Position numbers and translations under genes: made by a program. From assembly GCF_000695255.1 (NCBI RefSeq), contig NZ_JMIB01000021.1, forward strand, positions 186,001 through 250,000: 64,000 bases of DNA, written 5' to 3'. Origin of the DNA: Photobacterium galatheae. GTDB lineage: Bacteria; Pseudomonadota; Gammaproteobacteria; Enterobacterales; Vibrionaceae. The notes under the pieces are model-generated. The model was given only the letters and a program-made list of their open reading frames with translations. It made no database searches and was not told the DNA's origin. The first letter of the stretch is position 1. The number at the start of each line of letters is the position of its first letter. Shown here piece by piece: positions 54,915 to 63,863 of the stretch.

Positions 54915-56327
54915 ATGAGTTTGGATTTGAAAACTTCTAATGCTCAACATATTGATAAGAAAGCGAGATTTTCAGTAATGAGTGATTTATATCAGAAAAA
55001 CTTAGGCGTGATTCACCGCAGATGGCCTGAGCTAGCCAACCTGATTGATATACAAGAGATTGAGCATTTAGATGCATGTGTCGTCGATGGCAAACACCAA
55101 ACAATCAGTGTGGAAGGTATTCAATTAAGCAGTCGATACGACCCGATTGAAGAAGCGTTCATGTACAGAAAACACACAAGTGGTGATGAATACCACGTCA
55201 TGGGTTGTGGCATGGGTGATGTGCCTAAAATTCTGATGCATGATAAAAATGCAAAAAAGGTTTTTATCCATATCATTAACCCGGATGTATTTAAACTCGT
55301 TCTTCATTTTACAGACCAGCCATGGTTAAACGATGAACGATTTCACTGCTTGCACGATACTCTTATGAATACTTCTGTATCAGAGGTTGTATTAAAACAT
55401 CCAGGGGCAATCATTCTCCCTCAAGAAATAATTTTGGCGAAAAGAAAAACACCTAATCTATATTATCATTATGAAAGCATTATATTTTATCGCTATGCGA
55501 TCCAGCAGTTCAATTCTGATGGTTCAATCGAATTTGACCAACTCAGAATTAAGGAGAACCTCCCACTCCTTCGCAAGAAAAAGCCTGTAGATGAATTATT
55601 CAAAAAACATGGGAAAAAACATCAAAGTGTTATTCTTATCGGAGCTGGCCCAACGCTGGAAGAGAATATAGACAAGCTAAAAGAAGTATATAAAAAACCA
55701 GGAAGACCTTATATTGTCGCAGCATCCATGGCAGGAAAATTATTATATAAACATGAGATTTATCCTGATGTAATCGTCAATGTTGACCGTGGTAAAGGTC
55801 TTGAAGATAACAATCAGGATTTAGCCGATTTTTTCCCTTTTGAACTGGCGAGGCACAAAACCCGTTTTGTCTGCTCGACATTAACACCTCATAACATTTT
55901 GAAAGACTGGCGTGGAAAAACTTATTACGCCAACTTGCTTACTGAAGATTATGATAAAATACAAGAGATTTTACCATCAATCAGGTTATACATGTACGGT
56001 TCAGTTATTGCATCCGCGCTTCATATTGCATTTGCTATAGCAACGCAACGCGTTTATTTCATGGGGATGGATTTTTCTTTCCCTGATAATAAATTCCATG
56101 CTGGCATGGATAACTCAACACATGAAAAAACAATGAAGGCGAACACCAGCGTTATCAATGGTTATGGTGAAGAGGTAGAAACTGAAATTTCATACCGAAC
56201 ATTCCTTACTGGTGTCGAAAACTTTATCTCTATGCAAAAAGTCAATGAGCTAGAGTTTATCAACTGCAGTCGAAGAGGCGCTAAAATCGCAAATACAACG
56301 TATTTAGATGATCAGGAGATAATCTGA
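54915..56327 (+). CDS. Maf/DUF115-type glycosyltransferase (candidate flagellin glycosylation)
   Basis: 470 residues, low GC. The central DUF115/MAF_flag10 motif is VILIGAGPTLEENIDKLKEV (about residues 239-258), followed by IVAASMAGKLLYKHEIYPDVIVNVDRG and later YFMGMDFSFPDNKFHA, as in motility-associated factor (Maf) proteins, which attach nonulosonic acids to flagellin. The N-terminal ~200 residues are a family-typical lead domain. Nearby lafA (Ser/Thr-rich centre) is an obvious possible substrate, but sugar-synthesis genes are not in the window and other acceptors cannot be excluded. Overlaps the next gene by 1 nt. Confidence 0.75.
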   Translation: MSLDLKTSNAQHIDKKARFSVMSDLYQKNLGVIHRRWPELANLIDIQEIEHLDACVVDGKHQTISVEGIQLSSRYDPIEEAFMYRKHTSGDEYHVMGCGMGDVPKILMHDKNAKKVFIHIINPDVFKLVLHFTDQPWLNDERFHCLHDTLMNTSVSEVVLKHPGAIILPQEIILAKRKTPNLYYHYESIIFYRYAIQQFNSDGSIEFDQLRIKENLPLLRKKKPVDELFKKHGKKHQSVILIGAGPTLEENIDKLKEVYKKPGRPYIVAASMAGKLLYKHEIYPDVIVNVDRGKGLEDNNQDLADFFPFELARHKTRFVCSTLTPHNILKDWRGKTYYANLLTEDYDKIQEILPSIRLYMYGSVIASALHIAFAIATQRVYFMGMDFSFPDNKFHAGMDNSTHEKTMKANTSVINGYGEEVETEISYRTFLTGVENFISMQKVNELEFINCSRRGAKIANTTYLDDQEII

Positions 56328-56626
56328 TGCAAGAGATTAGCTACACAACTATTGAGGCCCCTTTTAAAGAGCTATCCAGAAGCTTACGATTAGGTGATTC
56401 CTATGCCATCAGTAAACTCGTCAGAGATTGCTGCCTGCTTTTAACAAAGTATTGGCACACGTTTGAAAAAGATGGACGTGATTACATCAAGTTACTATTT
56501 AAAGAAATCAATCTGAGAACTAGAACTGAAGACTACATATCTTTAGCTGACACGATTGAGTATGAACTTATTCCCAATCTAAAAATCATCCTGTCCAGCA
56601 ACGACACGCCTCATCATTCAGCGTGA
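56327..56626 (+). CDS. Small protein coupled to the Maf-like gene, unknown
   Basis: 99 residues, soluble and helical (SRSLRLGDSYAISKLVRDCC). The start ATG shares a base with the Maf stop (TGATG), so translation is coupled. I know of no family for it. The coupling suggests a partner or chaperone of the glycosyltransferase or of its acceptor. A FliS- or FlaG-like role is imaginable but unsupported. Confidence 0.65.
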   Translation: MQEISYTTIEAPFKELSRSLRLGDSYAISKLVRDCCLLLTKYWHTFEKDGRDYIKLLFKEINLRTRTEDYISLADTIEYELIPNLKIILSSNDTPHHSA

Positions 56627-56918
56627 ATTGACCTCCCCAAAAACAGCGCCCTTCCCGGGCGTTGTCTAATAGCATAAAAACCATCTATCAACTTTGTGAA
56701 AATTTTTCACCAGTATATAAACTAAATTTATTTCAAAAATAATACGTGTGCTCATAATTTTTCGCCCAGCTTTTTCAGATAACTTTTTGCCAATGTGTGA
56801 TTCCCTCTGCTCAACCATTTTACTAGGGTAAAATCGCGAGCATTATATAATCAATTTCCTCCTGTTTGACCTGCAGACCGAGTTATGATCTTATACTCTC
56901 TTTTTCGAGAGTAGCACA

Positions 56919-57126
56919 ATGAGGATTAATACCTTTCCTCAGTACTTCTGCGATCTGAAAGACCCACGTCAATCAGCGAAAATCAGTTATCCATTATTTA
57001 ATTTTGTTCCTAACCACTTGTGTAATGATAGCCGATACCGAGGGGCGGAAAGACATTGAAGACTTTGGTGAAATCCACCTTGGTTCCAAGATAAGGCCTT
57101 ATTCAAAGATGGTTGTCTGTTACTCA
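56919..57126 (+). pseudogene. ISAs1-family transposase, N-terminal remnant
   Basis: Starts MRINTFPQYFCDLKDPRQSA, then after a frameshift near 57000 continues LTTCVMIADTEGRKDIEDFG and EIHLGS, then after another shift ALFKDG. This is the order found at the start of ISAs1 (H-repeat) transposases (DLxDPR, LxAVIAGAEGWEDIEDFG, FKDG). At least two frameshifts make it non-functional. Confidence 0.8.
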
Positions 57127-57152
57127 TAAACAGGACCTTAAGCATTAAGCCT

Positions 57153-58042
57153 TTAATAAATTCCATCTAAGGTTCTGTCGTTCTTGGATTTTCTCTAAGC
57201 TTCTTTACGAGCATTCATTGATATGTATGCCCACTCCAGTCGTCCTGATATTTCAGACATTACTTGGTGCATCAAGCCTTCCAATATTGAAAGTAGCCAA
57301 ACATCACCATTTTTTACCGCTTTAAATACAGATACTAACGGCAGGCTGGTCATGGTGATACTTCGCCGAAAAATCAGTGTTAGCAAACTAGCCCAAATCA
57401 GTTCCTCAGCAATGGCTTTTGTGCCGTTACAAACGGCATCAATTCGTATGTGATTTCAACGCTTTAAATAGTAGATCAATTTTTCACTGGCACCGATAGA
57501 GCGTCATGCTATCGTCTGCTGAAAATTGCCATGTCGGCAAGTTTGTTAACCACAGACAGAAACGTTTTTCTTCAGTAAACCAACGGCACACTACCCGGAA
57601 TTTATACTTTCCTCGCTTTCATCTCAGGTCAAGAACTTCGGAGCGGTTGGTTTTTCAGCTGGCATCCTTGAGTTTCTAATCAATTAATTTTGGTAATCGC
57701 CGACCTTCCTCATTGTGGGCATCAACAATCGTTGGGTTAAGAGATTTGCAGCCACGGACGATGAAAGAGTTGCTCGAAATAGCTAAAATCCACATAGTCA
57801 GCATCGGCCAAAAGCAATTTTTTGTCTATAGGTGCAGGCAAGTACACCCGCTCAGATGCTGTATCTGCCGTTAATGTCATTGTTTTTGGTGATTGGTCAA
57901 GCAACGACATGGGCATATGACATTCAGTCGCAGTTGGATAGTTTTTGAATCGGCTTGGAAAAGCCTCACTAAGTCCGTCATAAATTCGAAAAGAGCTGTT
58001 AAAAAGCGTAAAAGCCGCGATTTTACGGGATGATGTCACCAT
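57153..58042 (-). pseudogene. IS4-family transposase remnant, minus strand
   Basis: Reading from 58042 downwards: FRIYDGLSEAFPSRFKNYPT, MPMSLLDQSPKTMTLTADTA, KKLLLADADYVDFSYFEQL, then in a shifted frame GCKSLNPTIVDAHNEEGRRL, later RWFTEEKRFCLWLTNLP and DDSMTLYRCQ, and finally SGRLEWAYISMNARKEA and DRTLDGIY. This follows an IS4 transposase from its middle to its end, with several frameshifts and stops and no N-terminal part. It separates the two halves of the ISAs1 transposase, so it inserted later or replaced its centre. Confidence 0.75.
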
Positions 58043-58489
58043 CGAGCAGAGTCATGGGCGTGTAGAAGTCCGTAAATACCATGTGCTTCCAGCAGGTGAA
58101 CTTACCCAACATTTCCCAGACTTGAAAAAACTAGAAAGTATAGGAATTGCTATCGGTTACCGTATTGATAAGGCTGGTAAAAAATCGCTCGATTATTCTA
58201 ATACATCGGTTCTGCAGAGCTAGGACAAAAGCGTTTTGCAGCCGCTGTTCGGTATCACTGGAGCATAGGAAATAACCTGTACTGGGTTTAGAATGCATCG
58301 GTAAATAAAGATGCTTGCCAGATATTCAGCTGCAACGCCACTAAGATCATGGTTTGTATGCGCCACATCGCCATCAATATGCTGCGTACTGAAGCGACCC
58401 CAAAAGCCAGTATCTGGCGTCAATAGAAAATTTCGGCAATAAGGAGCAGCTATTTGGAGAAGCTACTTCTGGCTGGTTTTAAGAGGTGA
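58028..58489 (+). pseudogene. ISAs1-family transposase, C-terminal remnant
   Basis: VTIEQSHGRVEVRKYHVLPA, then after a shift YIGSAELGQKRFAAAVRYHW, SIGNNLYWV, then NKDACQIFSCNATKIMVCMR, HIAINMLRTEATPKASIWRQ and SSYLEKLLLAGFKR. This is the complete C-terminal order of ISAs1 transposases. In-frame stops and at least two frameshifts are present. The frame ends at 58489. Confidence 0.85.
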
Positions 58490-58519
58490 GTAAAAAGCGA
58501 ACATTCATGCTCTTATCCT

Positions 58520-58547
58520 GTATGATGCTGTTTTCGGGTGGGAGTAA
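58520..58547 (+). repeat. Right copy of the perfect 28-bp direct repeat
   Basis: Identical to the last 28 bases of the lipoprotein gene at 53533-53560, same orientation. It begins exactly at the presumed right end of the ISAs1-family remnant and no upstream part of the lipoprotein gene precedes it. Confidence 0.95.
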
Positions 58548-58684
58548 AGACTAAAATTCAAATACTTACCATTAAAAATATCTGATGAGGTCAATCATAA
58601 AGATACGATCTCTGATTAACTTAGTACCATCCCACATCGATTGTTGGTGTTATTTCAATTAGTTATCACATTAAACCATAAGAA

Positions 58685-58716
58685 AAAGACCACCTTTGCT
58701 ATAGTGGTCTTTAAAA
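58685..58716. terminator. Terminator of the fibrinogen-like gene
   Basis: AAAGACCAC (58685-58693) pairs with GTGGTCTTT (58704-58712). The A-run before the stem is the U-tract for the minus-strand gene that ends at 58722. Confidence 0.8.
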
Positions 58717-58721
58717 TAAAT

Positions 58722-59687
58722 TTATTTTATATAGTAAAGTAGAGAGTTGATTCTATCCCAGACGTGTCCTTGGTAATAACGACCTGGAGCATAATCCCAA
58801 ACATCAAATTTTATATAACCGTGATTATAAACAGAAGCCCCATTCAGCTGACTTTTATTGAAGAGTCCTTCCCCAGAATCTTTACTATACATCACTATAG
58901 CCGTAAAATCATTGATTCCCGCTGAAGATGATTTAGCATGCCAGAGCAAATGTGCCTTGGATAAATCTGGAGCTAAACTTTCAACTCTATTTTCAGGATT
59001 CACTTGATTCATGGTTTCAAAAGTAACCATTGCTTTTTTCCCAGCTTGATCCAATGTCATAAGACCATAATGAGAGGCAGATAAAAGTGCATTCCAACGT
59101 AAATTACGCATAACACCTAACTGATTGGGAGATACAGTTTCTACAAACTCTTTCGTTAAAATGTTGTCTTTATTATGAGCAAAAAGTGTCCATCCCCCAC
59201 CCTGGTTAGTCATATCACAATAGACTTCAAATGGTTCAACGCCATTATTTTCTCCATCTGGATCAATCATGTAATACCCGTCACCAACAGAGTTACCAGA
59301 GTCCAAGATGTGCCAACATGTTTTTTTTATGACAGTGTTATCGGTATCCGTGCGAATTGACCAGTCACCAGATTGACCTGCGGTATTGTACCAAGTACCT
59401 GCGTAACCAGACTCTCCTTTCTTACCTAAGTAGTATTGTTTGATAGATTCGGAAGTCTGGTTAAACTCGATGATTTTACCATCATTTAAATACTGACCGA
59501 CAAAAACATCATTCTCAGTTGAAGCAAAGGTCATTTGTCTTACTGTGACATCAGTGTTATATTCTGCATCCCCGTTAACAACACCATCTAGAACATCGTC
59601 ATAGTGTATGGACCAATTATCAGCCGATACATGTAACGGAACTAAACAGAAGATTAAAGAAGAAAATTTCAAACAGTTTTTCATCAA
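58722..59687 (-). CDS. Secreted protein with a fibrinogen-like domain
   Basis: 321 residues, low GC. Signal peptide with cleavage after VSA (residue 22). From about residue 120 there is a fibrinogen-type fold start, with CWHILDSGNSVGDGYYMIDP and FEVYCDMTNQGGGWTLFAHN, the YCDM...GGGWT hallmark of fibrinogen-related domains, with paired Cys. Such exported proteins occur in marine gamma-proteobacteria and may bind glycans or host surfaces; the ligand is unknown. The N-terminal ~100 residues are not recognised. Strongly A+T-rich, which suggests transfer. Confidence 0.75.
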   Translation of the reverse strand: MMKNCLKFSSLIFCLVPLHVSADNWSIHYDDVLDGVVNGDAEYNTDVTVRQMTFASTENDVFVGQYLNDGKIIEFNQTSESIKQYYLGKKGESGYAGTWYNTAGQSGDWSIRTDTDNTVIKKTCWHILDSGNSVGDGYYMIDPDGENNGVEPFEVYCDMTNQGGGWTLFAHNKDNILTKEFVETVSPNQLGVMRNLRWNALLSASHYGLMTLDQAGKKAMVTFETMNQVNPENRVESLAPDLSKAHLLWHAKSSSAGINDFTAIVMYSKDSGEGLFNKSQLNGASVYNHGYIKFDVWDYAPGRYYQGHVWDRINSLLYYIK

Positions 59688-60422
59688 ATCACTCTAACTA
59701 CTATTAATAAAACAGCTTTAAATATACACATTTTCCATATGAATAACACGCATATTATTGAAATTTTAAGATTATAAGCCAAAAAACTCACAATAACGGT
59801 CAAATCATTTATAAAATGATGGCAGTAGATTTGAACAAGCACAATAGATGACTCACTCAATTAATCCTCAAGATATTGAAAATTTCTTCTATGACAAGTA
59901 ATTCATTTATAACCTAGCGGGTTTACTTTCAGAATTGTTTAATGGGTATCCACATAGTGGCCAATACCCATTACCATCAATTGTGAATTTTAACAAATTT
60001 TTATCAATTCCAAATTTAGTTCAGATCGCCAGAGGTAATATTTATCTTCACAGAGATAAAACTCCACGTTTATTTCCGGTGAGAGTCGCTCCACCAGCAA
60101 CACGACCCCGAGACACTTTCCTGAACAGTAATATTAGCGCCATCACTGCTCATATCTATTTTCACTTACCCTGAATGAACCGGACAGACAACGATGCTCT
60201 CTTCATGCAATACTGCATCACTTGATTCACGGCAACTTTCGAGCACCGGTACGCATATATGCCCATTCCTTTGCCATTCAGGGAAACCATCATATAGAAA
60301 AGAGTCACAATTCTGCGCCGCTTTGAACGCTTCAGATTAGGCAGACGATGACTGACTGACAAATTGATAAAAATCATTGGCATCATTTCAGATCCTCTTC
60401 TGAAAAAAAAATAGAAACGAAC
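59688..60422. other. AT-rich accessory stretch without a firm gene
   Basis: On the plus strand a broken frame can be read (MTHSINPQDIENFFYDK, stop, then LAGLLSELFNGYPHSG and PLPSIVNFNKFLSIPNLVQI), which may be a decayed gene of unknown type. On the minus strand a 74-codon frame (60162-60386) lacks a recognisable family. I do not call either as a gene. Confidence 0.35.
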
Positions 60423-60920
60423 TCACTCAGGCGAACAGGCATGCTCGCCTGAAAGGTGCTTAAACAGGATGTGCTGCGGGCCAGCAGGTCCACCGTAATA
60501 TAAATCGCCAGTGTCCTGAAAACCTGTTTTCAGATAACACTGATATGCAGGCAGGTTGTGGCAATTTACCGTTAAATAGAGCGCCTGAACGTCTGGATAA
60601 TGTCTCTGTACAAACGCTGGTAGTGCTCTGATCCCCTGACTTGCAATTCCTTGTCCCTGAAATGCCTTATCAATCAGTAAGGCCCTGACACCCAATGCAT
60701 CCTCAGGGCAAAAACGATACGTCTCGGCATAACGTGTATCCAGAATGAAAGAGCCAGCGACCTGATGATTGATGGTGATTAAACAAGCATGCTCATGCGC
60801 TTGTAAATCAGCGAGAACCTCGGGCATTTTTCCAATTGTAAATTCCGTTTGTTCTGGGTTAACCAAGAGTGAACAGACTTCCGCTTTACGATATTCTGTA
60901 TACTGTTCAATTCGAATCAT
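60423..60920 (-). CDS. GNAT-family N-acetyltransferase
   Basis: 165 residues. The acetyl-CoA-binding motif A is VRALLIDKAFQGQGIASQGI (Q/RxxGxG/A type), and NLPAYQCYLKTGFQDTGD is motif B. Substrate unknown. The ATG is preceded by AAAGGAAA on the minus strand. It stands alone. Confidence 0.85.
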   Translation of the reverse strand: MIRIEQYTEYRKAEVCSLLVNPEQTEFTIGKMPEVLADLQAHEHACLITINHQVAGSFILDTRYAETYRFCPEDALGVRALLIDKAFQGQGIASQGIRALPAFVQRHYPDVQALYLTVNCHNLPAYQCYLKTGFQDTGDLYYGGPAGPQHILFKHLSGEHACSPE

Positions 60921-61287
60921 TCCATTTCCTTTTTCGTTCCTTTTCCTGACGATACACTACATAGAGAAATGGAGGAACACATTTGCCGTTATGACCAATG
61001 TGGTTCCAGCTTTCGTCCATTGTATTCACACAAATACCCGGGCCAGCAAGAAATATGAACACGGTGTCTAGTCTAATATTCACCAAGATAATACGGATAC
61101 TCCGGTTTTTCTCCGGGCTCTGACCACAGATCCTGGCTTTTAAACACAAACTAGTTACCATTCAGCCAGAGGAAAAAGTCAGCCCAAGCTAAACGAACAA
61201 GACCAGGGTGTGCTTGTTGTTGTTTTCAATTTCATTCTCTCAATGAAAGTTACTGAAGGAAGACGTTGCTTCTGGCTATTTGCTCCC
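60921..61287. other. Intergenic stretch without a recognised gene
   Basis: 367 nt. An 84-codon minus-strand frame at 60907-61161 overlaps the acetyltransferase leader and has no family-like features. No repeat or RNA element was seen. Confidence 0.35.
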
Positions 61288-61947
61288 TCAAAGGTCAACC
61301 AGAAAAAACTTAAGCTTCTCTGATGCTGTTCTGGCAGATTTTATGAATGCAAACTGTTGGTTGTTCACCCAGTAGATTTTTTTCACCCGCCACAGGTTGA
61401 GAAAATCACCTTCTTGATGTCCGTAAATCGTCTTCCAGTTTCCATCTATTTTTTCTTGTAAGCAGTATTCACTGTCCTGGCCATTGTAATAATTAGTATA
61501 TCTGTAGCGGCCATTGGGCGAGTAAACAGCTTTCTCAGGATTCCCGTACAAATATTCCCCGGTTTGAAGGGAGATCAACGTTTCGGCTTCATGACCACAG
61601 GTAAAATTGATCACATCTTCTTCCGGATAATACGCTTCAAATTGGCACTCACTTTCAAAATGGGGCTCCTGCAACAGAACTTTCCCTTTAGGTCCCTTGA
61701 TAAGCAGTGTCTCGTTCAGGTGAAACCGATCACCAAGCATTTGCTTCGCCTCACTGAAGCTGAACACAATTTGCAGCTCTGGTTGACGATAAGAAGGTGC
61801 GAAGCTGACCCACTGCATGAACGATGACCCGGTAAGAGGTTTCATTTTCAATTGAAACTTATTCTCTTGAGCCAATCCTGCCGGGGAAAATAGTGCCGCA
61901 ATCAATACAGATACCGTCAGCTTTTGTTTTTGATTTATTTTGAACAT
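61288..61947 (-). CDS. Exported protein of unknown function
   Basis: 219 residues with a signal peptide (cleavage after GLA, residue 26). The mature protein looks beta-rich, with three Cys and a repeated aromatic pattern (YSPNGRYRYTNYYNGQDSEY), perhaps part of a propeller or WD-like fold. I do not recognise a family. Divergent from the DUF302 gene. Confidence 0.65.
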   Translation of the reverse strand: MFKINQKQKLTVSVLIAALFSPAGLAQENKFQLKMKPLTGSSFMQWVSFAPSYRQPELQIVFSFSEAKQMLGDRFHLNETLLIKGPKGKVLLQEPHFESECQFEAYYPEEDVINFTCGHEAETLISLQTGEYLYGNPEKAVYSPNGRYRYTNYYNGQDSEYCLQEKIDGNWKTIYGHQEGDFLNLWRVKKIYWVNNQQFAFIKSARTASEKLKFFLVDL

Positions 61948-62062
61948 GGTTTCCTCTCAGATTCACTGTGCTTCGACAAACCAGTGCCTGTTTGTACTCT
62001 GCACAATCCACCGCTACTTTTAATACATTCTATGTAACTGTATGCGGCAGTAAGGAAACAAG

Positions 62063-62515
62063 ATGAAATACAAAACGTTCGTGCTCACGCTGGCCTTCGT
62101 TATCAGCTTTCCCGGTTATGCCCAAAATGGCCTGATCAAGATGAAAAGTACGTTTGACGTGGCCACAACGGCTGACCGTTTAGAAGCAGCCTTAACATCC
62201 AAAGGAATGACCCTTTTTGCGCGAATTGATCATGCAGCCGCCGCGAAACAAGCCGGAATATTATTACGCCCGACAACCCTGCTGATATTCGGAAACCCGA
62301 AAGTTGGCTCCCCGCTCATGGTCTGTGCACAGAGTGTCGCCATCGACCTACCGCAAAAGGCACTCATCAGTCAGGATGAATCCGGTACAGTCTGGCTGAG
62401 GTATAACGATCCGAGCTATCTGGCTTCACGTCACCACATAAGCGGATGCAATGACGTGCTCCAGAAAATCGGGACGGCACTCTCCGCTTTTGCCAATGCC
62501 GCAACACAACCTTAG
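62063..62515 (+). CDS. Exported DUF302-family protein
   Basis: 150 residues with a signal peptide (cleavage after GYA, residue 20). The DUF302 core is clear: DRLEAALTSKGMTLFARIDH, LRPTTLLIFGNPKVGSPLMV and GTVWLRYNDPSYLASRH. The family is common and mostly uncharacterised. AAGGAA lies before the ATG. Confidence 0.85.
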   Translation: MKYKTFVLTLAFVISFPGYAQNGLIKMKSTFDVATTADRLEAALTSKGMTLFARIDHAAAAKQAGILLRPTTLLIFGNPKVGSPLMVCAQSVAIDLPQKALISQDESGTVWLRYNDPSYLASRHHISGCNDVLQKIGTALSAFANAATQP

Positions 62516-62621
62516 CCAACTTCGTCTGCCAGTCATTGCTGTCATATAACCATGTCGTGTATTCATCAGAGACATGCTCAGTTTTGCAGTAATATAGTGC
62601 TGGCTCTATCTTCATGGCTGT

Positions 62622-62978
62622 ATGCACTGCAGAGTGTTTGACCATCTATGGCCACCACGTGACCTTCAGTCAATCTATGTACCGAAGACATCCACAGGAC
62701 AAAAAAACTTGAACTGTTCGGCATCAAATCGTAGAGACAACTCTATCAATAGAATCATCAGCGAGATACTCAAAAAAATCAATATCCCTGAAGATCTCCC
62801 CAAAAAAGAAGGCATTGTCACAATTTATATCGCCCGAAAAGAAAACGACCCGATTCCCATGCTAGCATCATCACTTGACCGAACAGGTTTCGCGATCGTG
62901 TCCGCTCCGAACTATCAAGAGCTGGATATTTTGATGAAAGACATTGACACCGTAAGCTTGGAAACTCGTGATGCATAA
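62622..62978 (+). CDS. Small hypothetical protein before a GNAT gene
   Basis: 118 codons from the first ATG, but the first ~35 residues look unlike protein, and the convincing part is NSINRIISEILKKINIPEDL to the end. The true start is therefore uncertain and the N-terminus may be lost. Soluble, no recognised family. Its stop overlaps the start region of the following acetyltransferase gene, so the two are probably co-transcribed. Confidence 0.4.
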   Translation: MHCRVFDHLWPPRDLQSIYVPKTSTGQKNLNCSASNRRDNSINRIISEILKKINIPEDLPKKEGIVTIYIARKENDPIPMLASSLDRTGFAIVSAPNYQELDILMKDIDTVSLETRDA

Positions 62979-63729
62979 GGATATGAATACCCCACTTTCC
63001 CATCAGATTGAACGTTTTGTCATGGGCTGGTCTAACTCACGCCGTATTGGCCCTGTGAAACTTAATCAACGTCAAGAAGGGTTACTTTGCAGCTTCAGCC
63101 AGCCGATCGGTTCAACCAAACGTTCACACGAAATGTTTATCTGGGATTGGGCTTCCTTCTCTCCTGAGAAACTGATCAGTGAAATGGGTAGCAAGCTGCA
63201 TTTTGTCTCAGTCTTTGATGCAAATGAAGCGGCGAAACAAAAGCTGGCATCCGTTGGTTATCAACACCTCACCAACGAAAAGCTGATGCGCCTGGATCTC
63301 ACCCGCCTTCAGTCAGTCAATGATCAGTCTGTCAATCATTCGTCTGATATTGAGATTGCGGTTCAACCTGCACAAATCGATTGGTTTAACCAGCAACGGC
63401 AACAAAATATCATCCAGCATGAACAGTTCAAAGCTGATCAAGTTCAGGTTTATTTCATTCGAAAAGAGAACGTGCTGGCCTCATGGGCGAGAGCAATTCA
63501 AGTGGGGCAGACAGTCATAATCGACGATGTTCAGACGCACCCCGAATTCCGGCGTCAGGGTTTGTCTAAGCAAATCATGCGTCTCATCTTCCGTGACGCA
63601 CAGCAAAATGCATGTGACCAGGTGTTATTGGCTGCAAGTGAACTCGGTCAGAGACTTTACAGCCATTTAGGCTTTGAAGTCTTAAGTGAGATTCAGGTCT
63701 TTTCTAAAAGCGAACCAAGAAATCATTGA
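62971..63729 (+). CDS. GNAT-family N-acetyltransferase
   Basis: 252 residues from the ATG at 62971 (alternatives GTG 62968, ATG 62983). The N-terminal half is a GNAT-associated domain of unknown type. The catalytic half has VIIDDVQTHPEFRRQGLSKQ with the motif RRQGLS and CDQVLLAASELGQRLYSHLG, FEV. It resembles GNAT proteins of the two-module kind; substrate unknown. Overlaps the previous small gene. Confidence 0.82.
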   Translation: MHKDMNTPLSHQIERFVMGWSNSRRIGPVKLNQRQEGLLCSFSQPIGSTKRSHEMFIWDWASFSPEKLISEMGSKLHFVSVFDANEAAKQKLASVGYQHLTNEKLMRLDLTRLQSVNDQSVNHSSDIEIAVQPAQIDWFNQQRQQNIIQHEQFKADQVQVYFIRKENVLASWARAIQVGQTVIIDDVQTHPEFRRQGLSKQIMRLIFRDAQQNACDQVLLAASELGQRLYSHLGFEVLSEIQVFSKSEPRNH

Positions 63730-63863
63730 ACGTTTTCTTCACACAATTATCCGGGATGAATCGTTCGATTCGTCCCGCTCTTTACACGTCTCAGATGAAA
63801 TTTAACCCCGACGAGCCATCGTAAGAAGCAGCCTTAACCGACACCGTCAGTAAGTCATCGCCA

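Larger units (their letters stand above)
56824..58520 (+). mobile_element. Decayed ISAs1-family element, interrupted by an IS4-family fragment
   Basis: Both ends of an ISAs1-type transposase are visible around a foreign block. The right end, near TTCATGCTCTTATCCTG (to 58520), resembles an ISAs1-type terminal repeat; a weakly matching left end, TAGGGTAAAATCGCGAGCAT, occurs at about 56824. The element's right end abuts the second copy of the 28-bp repeat. Boundaries are approximate because the repeats are degraded. Confidence 0.6.

Noticed and set aside
57223..57453. Plus-strand 76-codon open frame in the IS region
   Set aside because: It is the antisense shadow of the IS4-family transposase remnant read on the minus strand.
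59935..60174. 79-codon plus-strand open frame in AT-rich DNA
   Set aside because: Reading appears to continue from a broken upstream frame; at best a decayed gene, so noted only within the intergenic entry.
60162..60386. 74-codon minus-strand open frame
   Set aside because: No recognised family and basic, unusual composition; could be real but there is not enough support.
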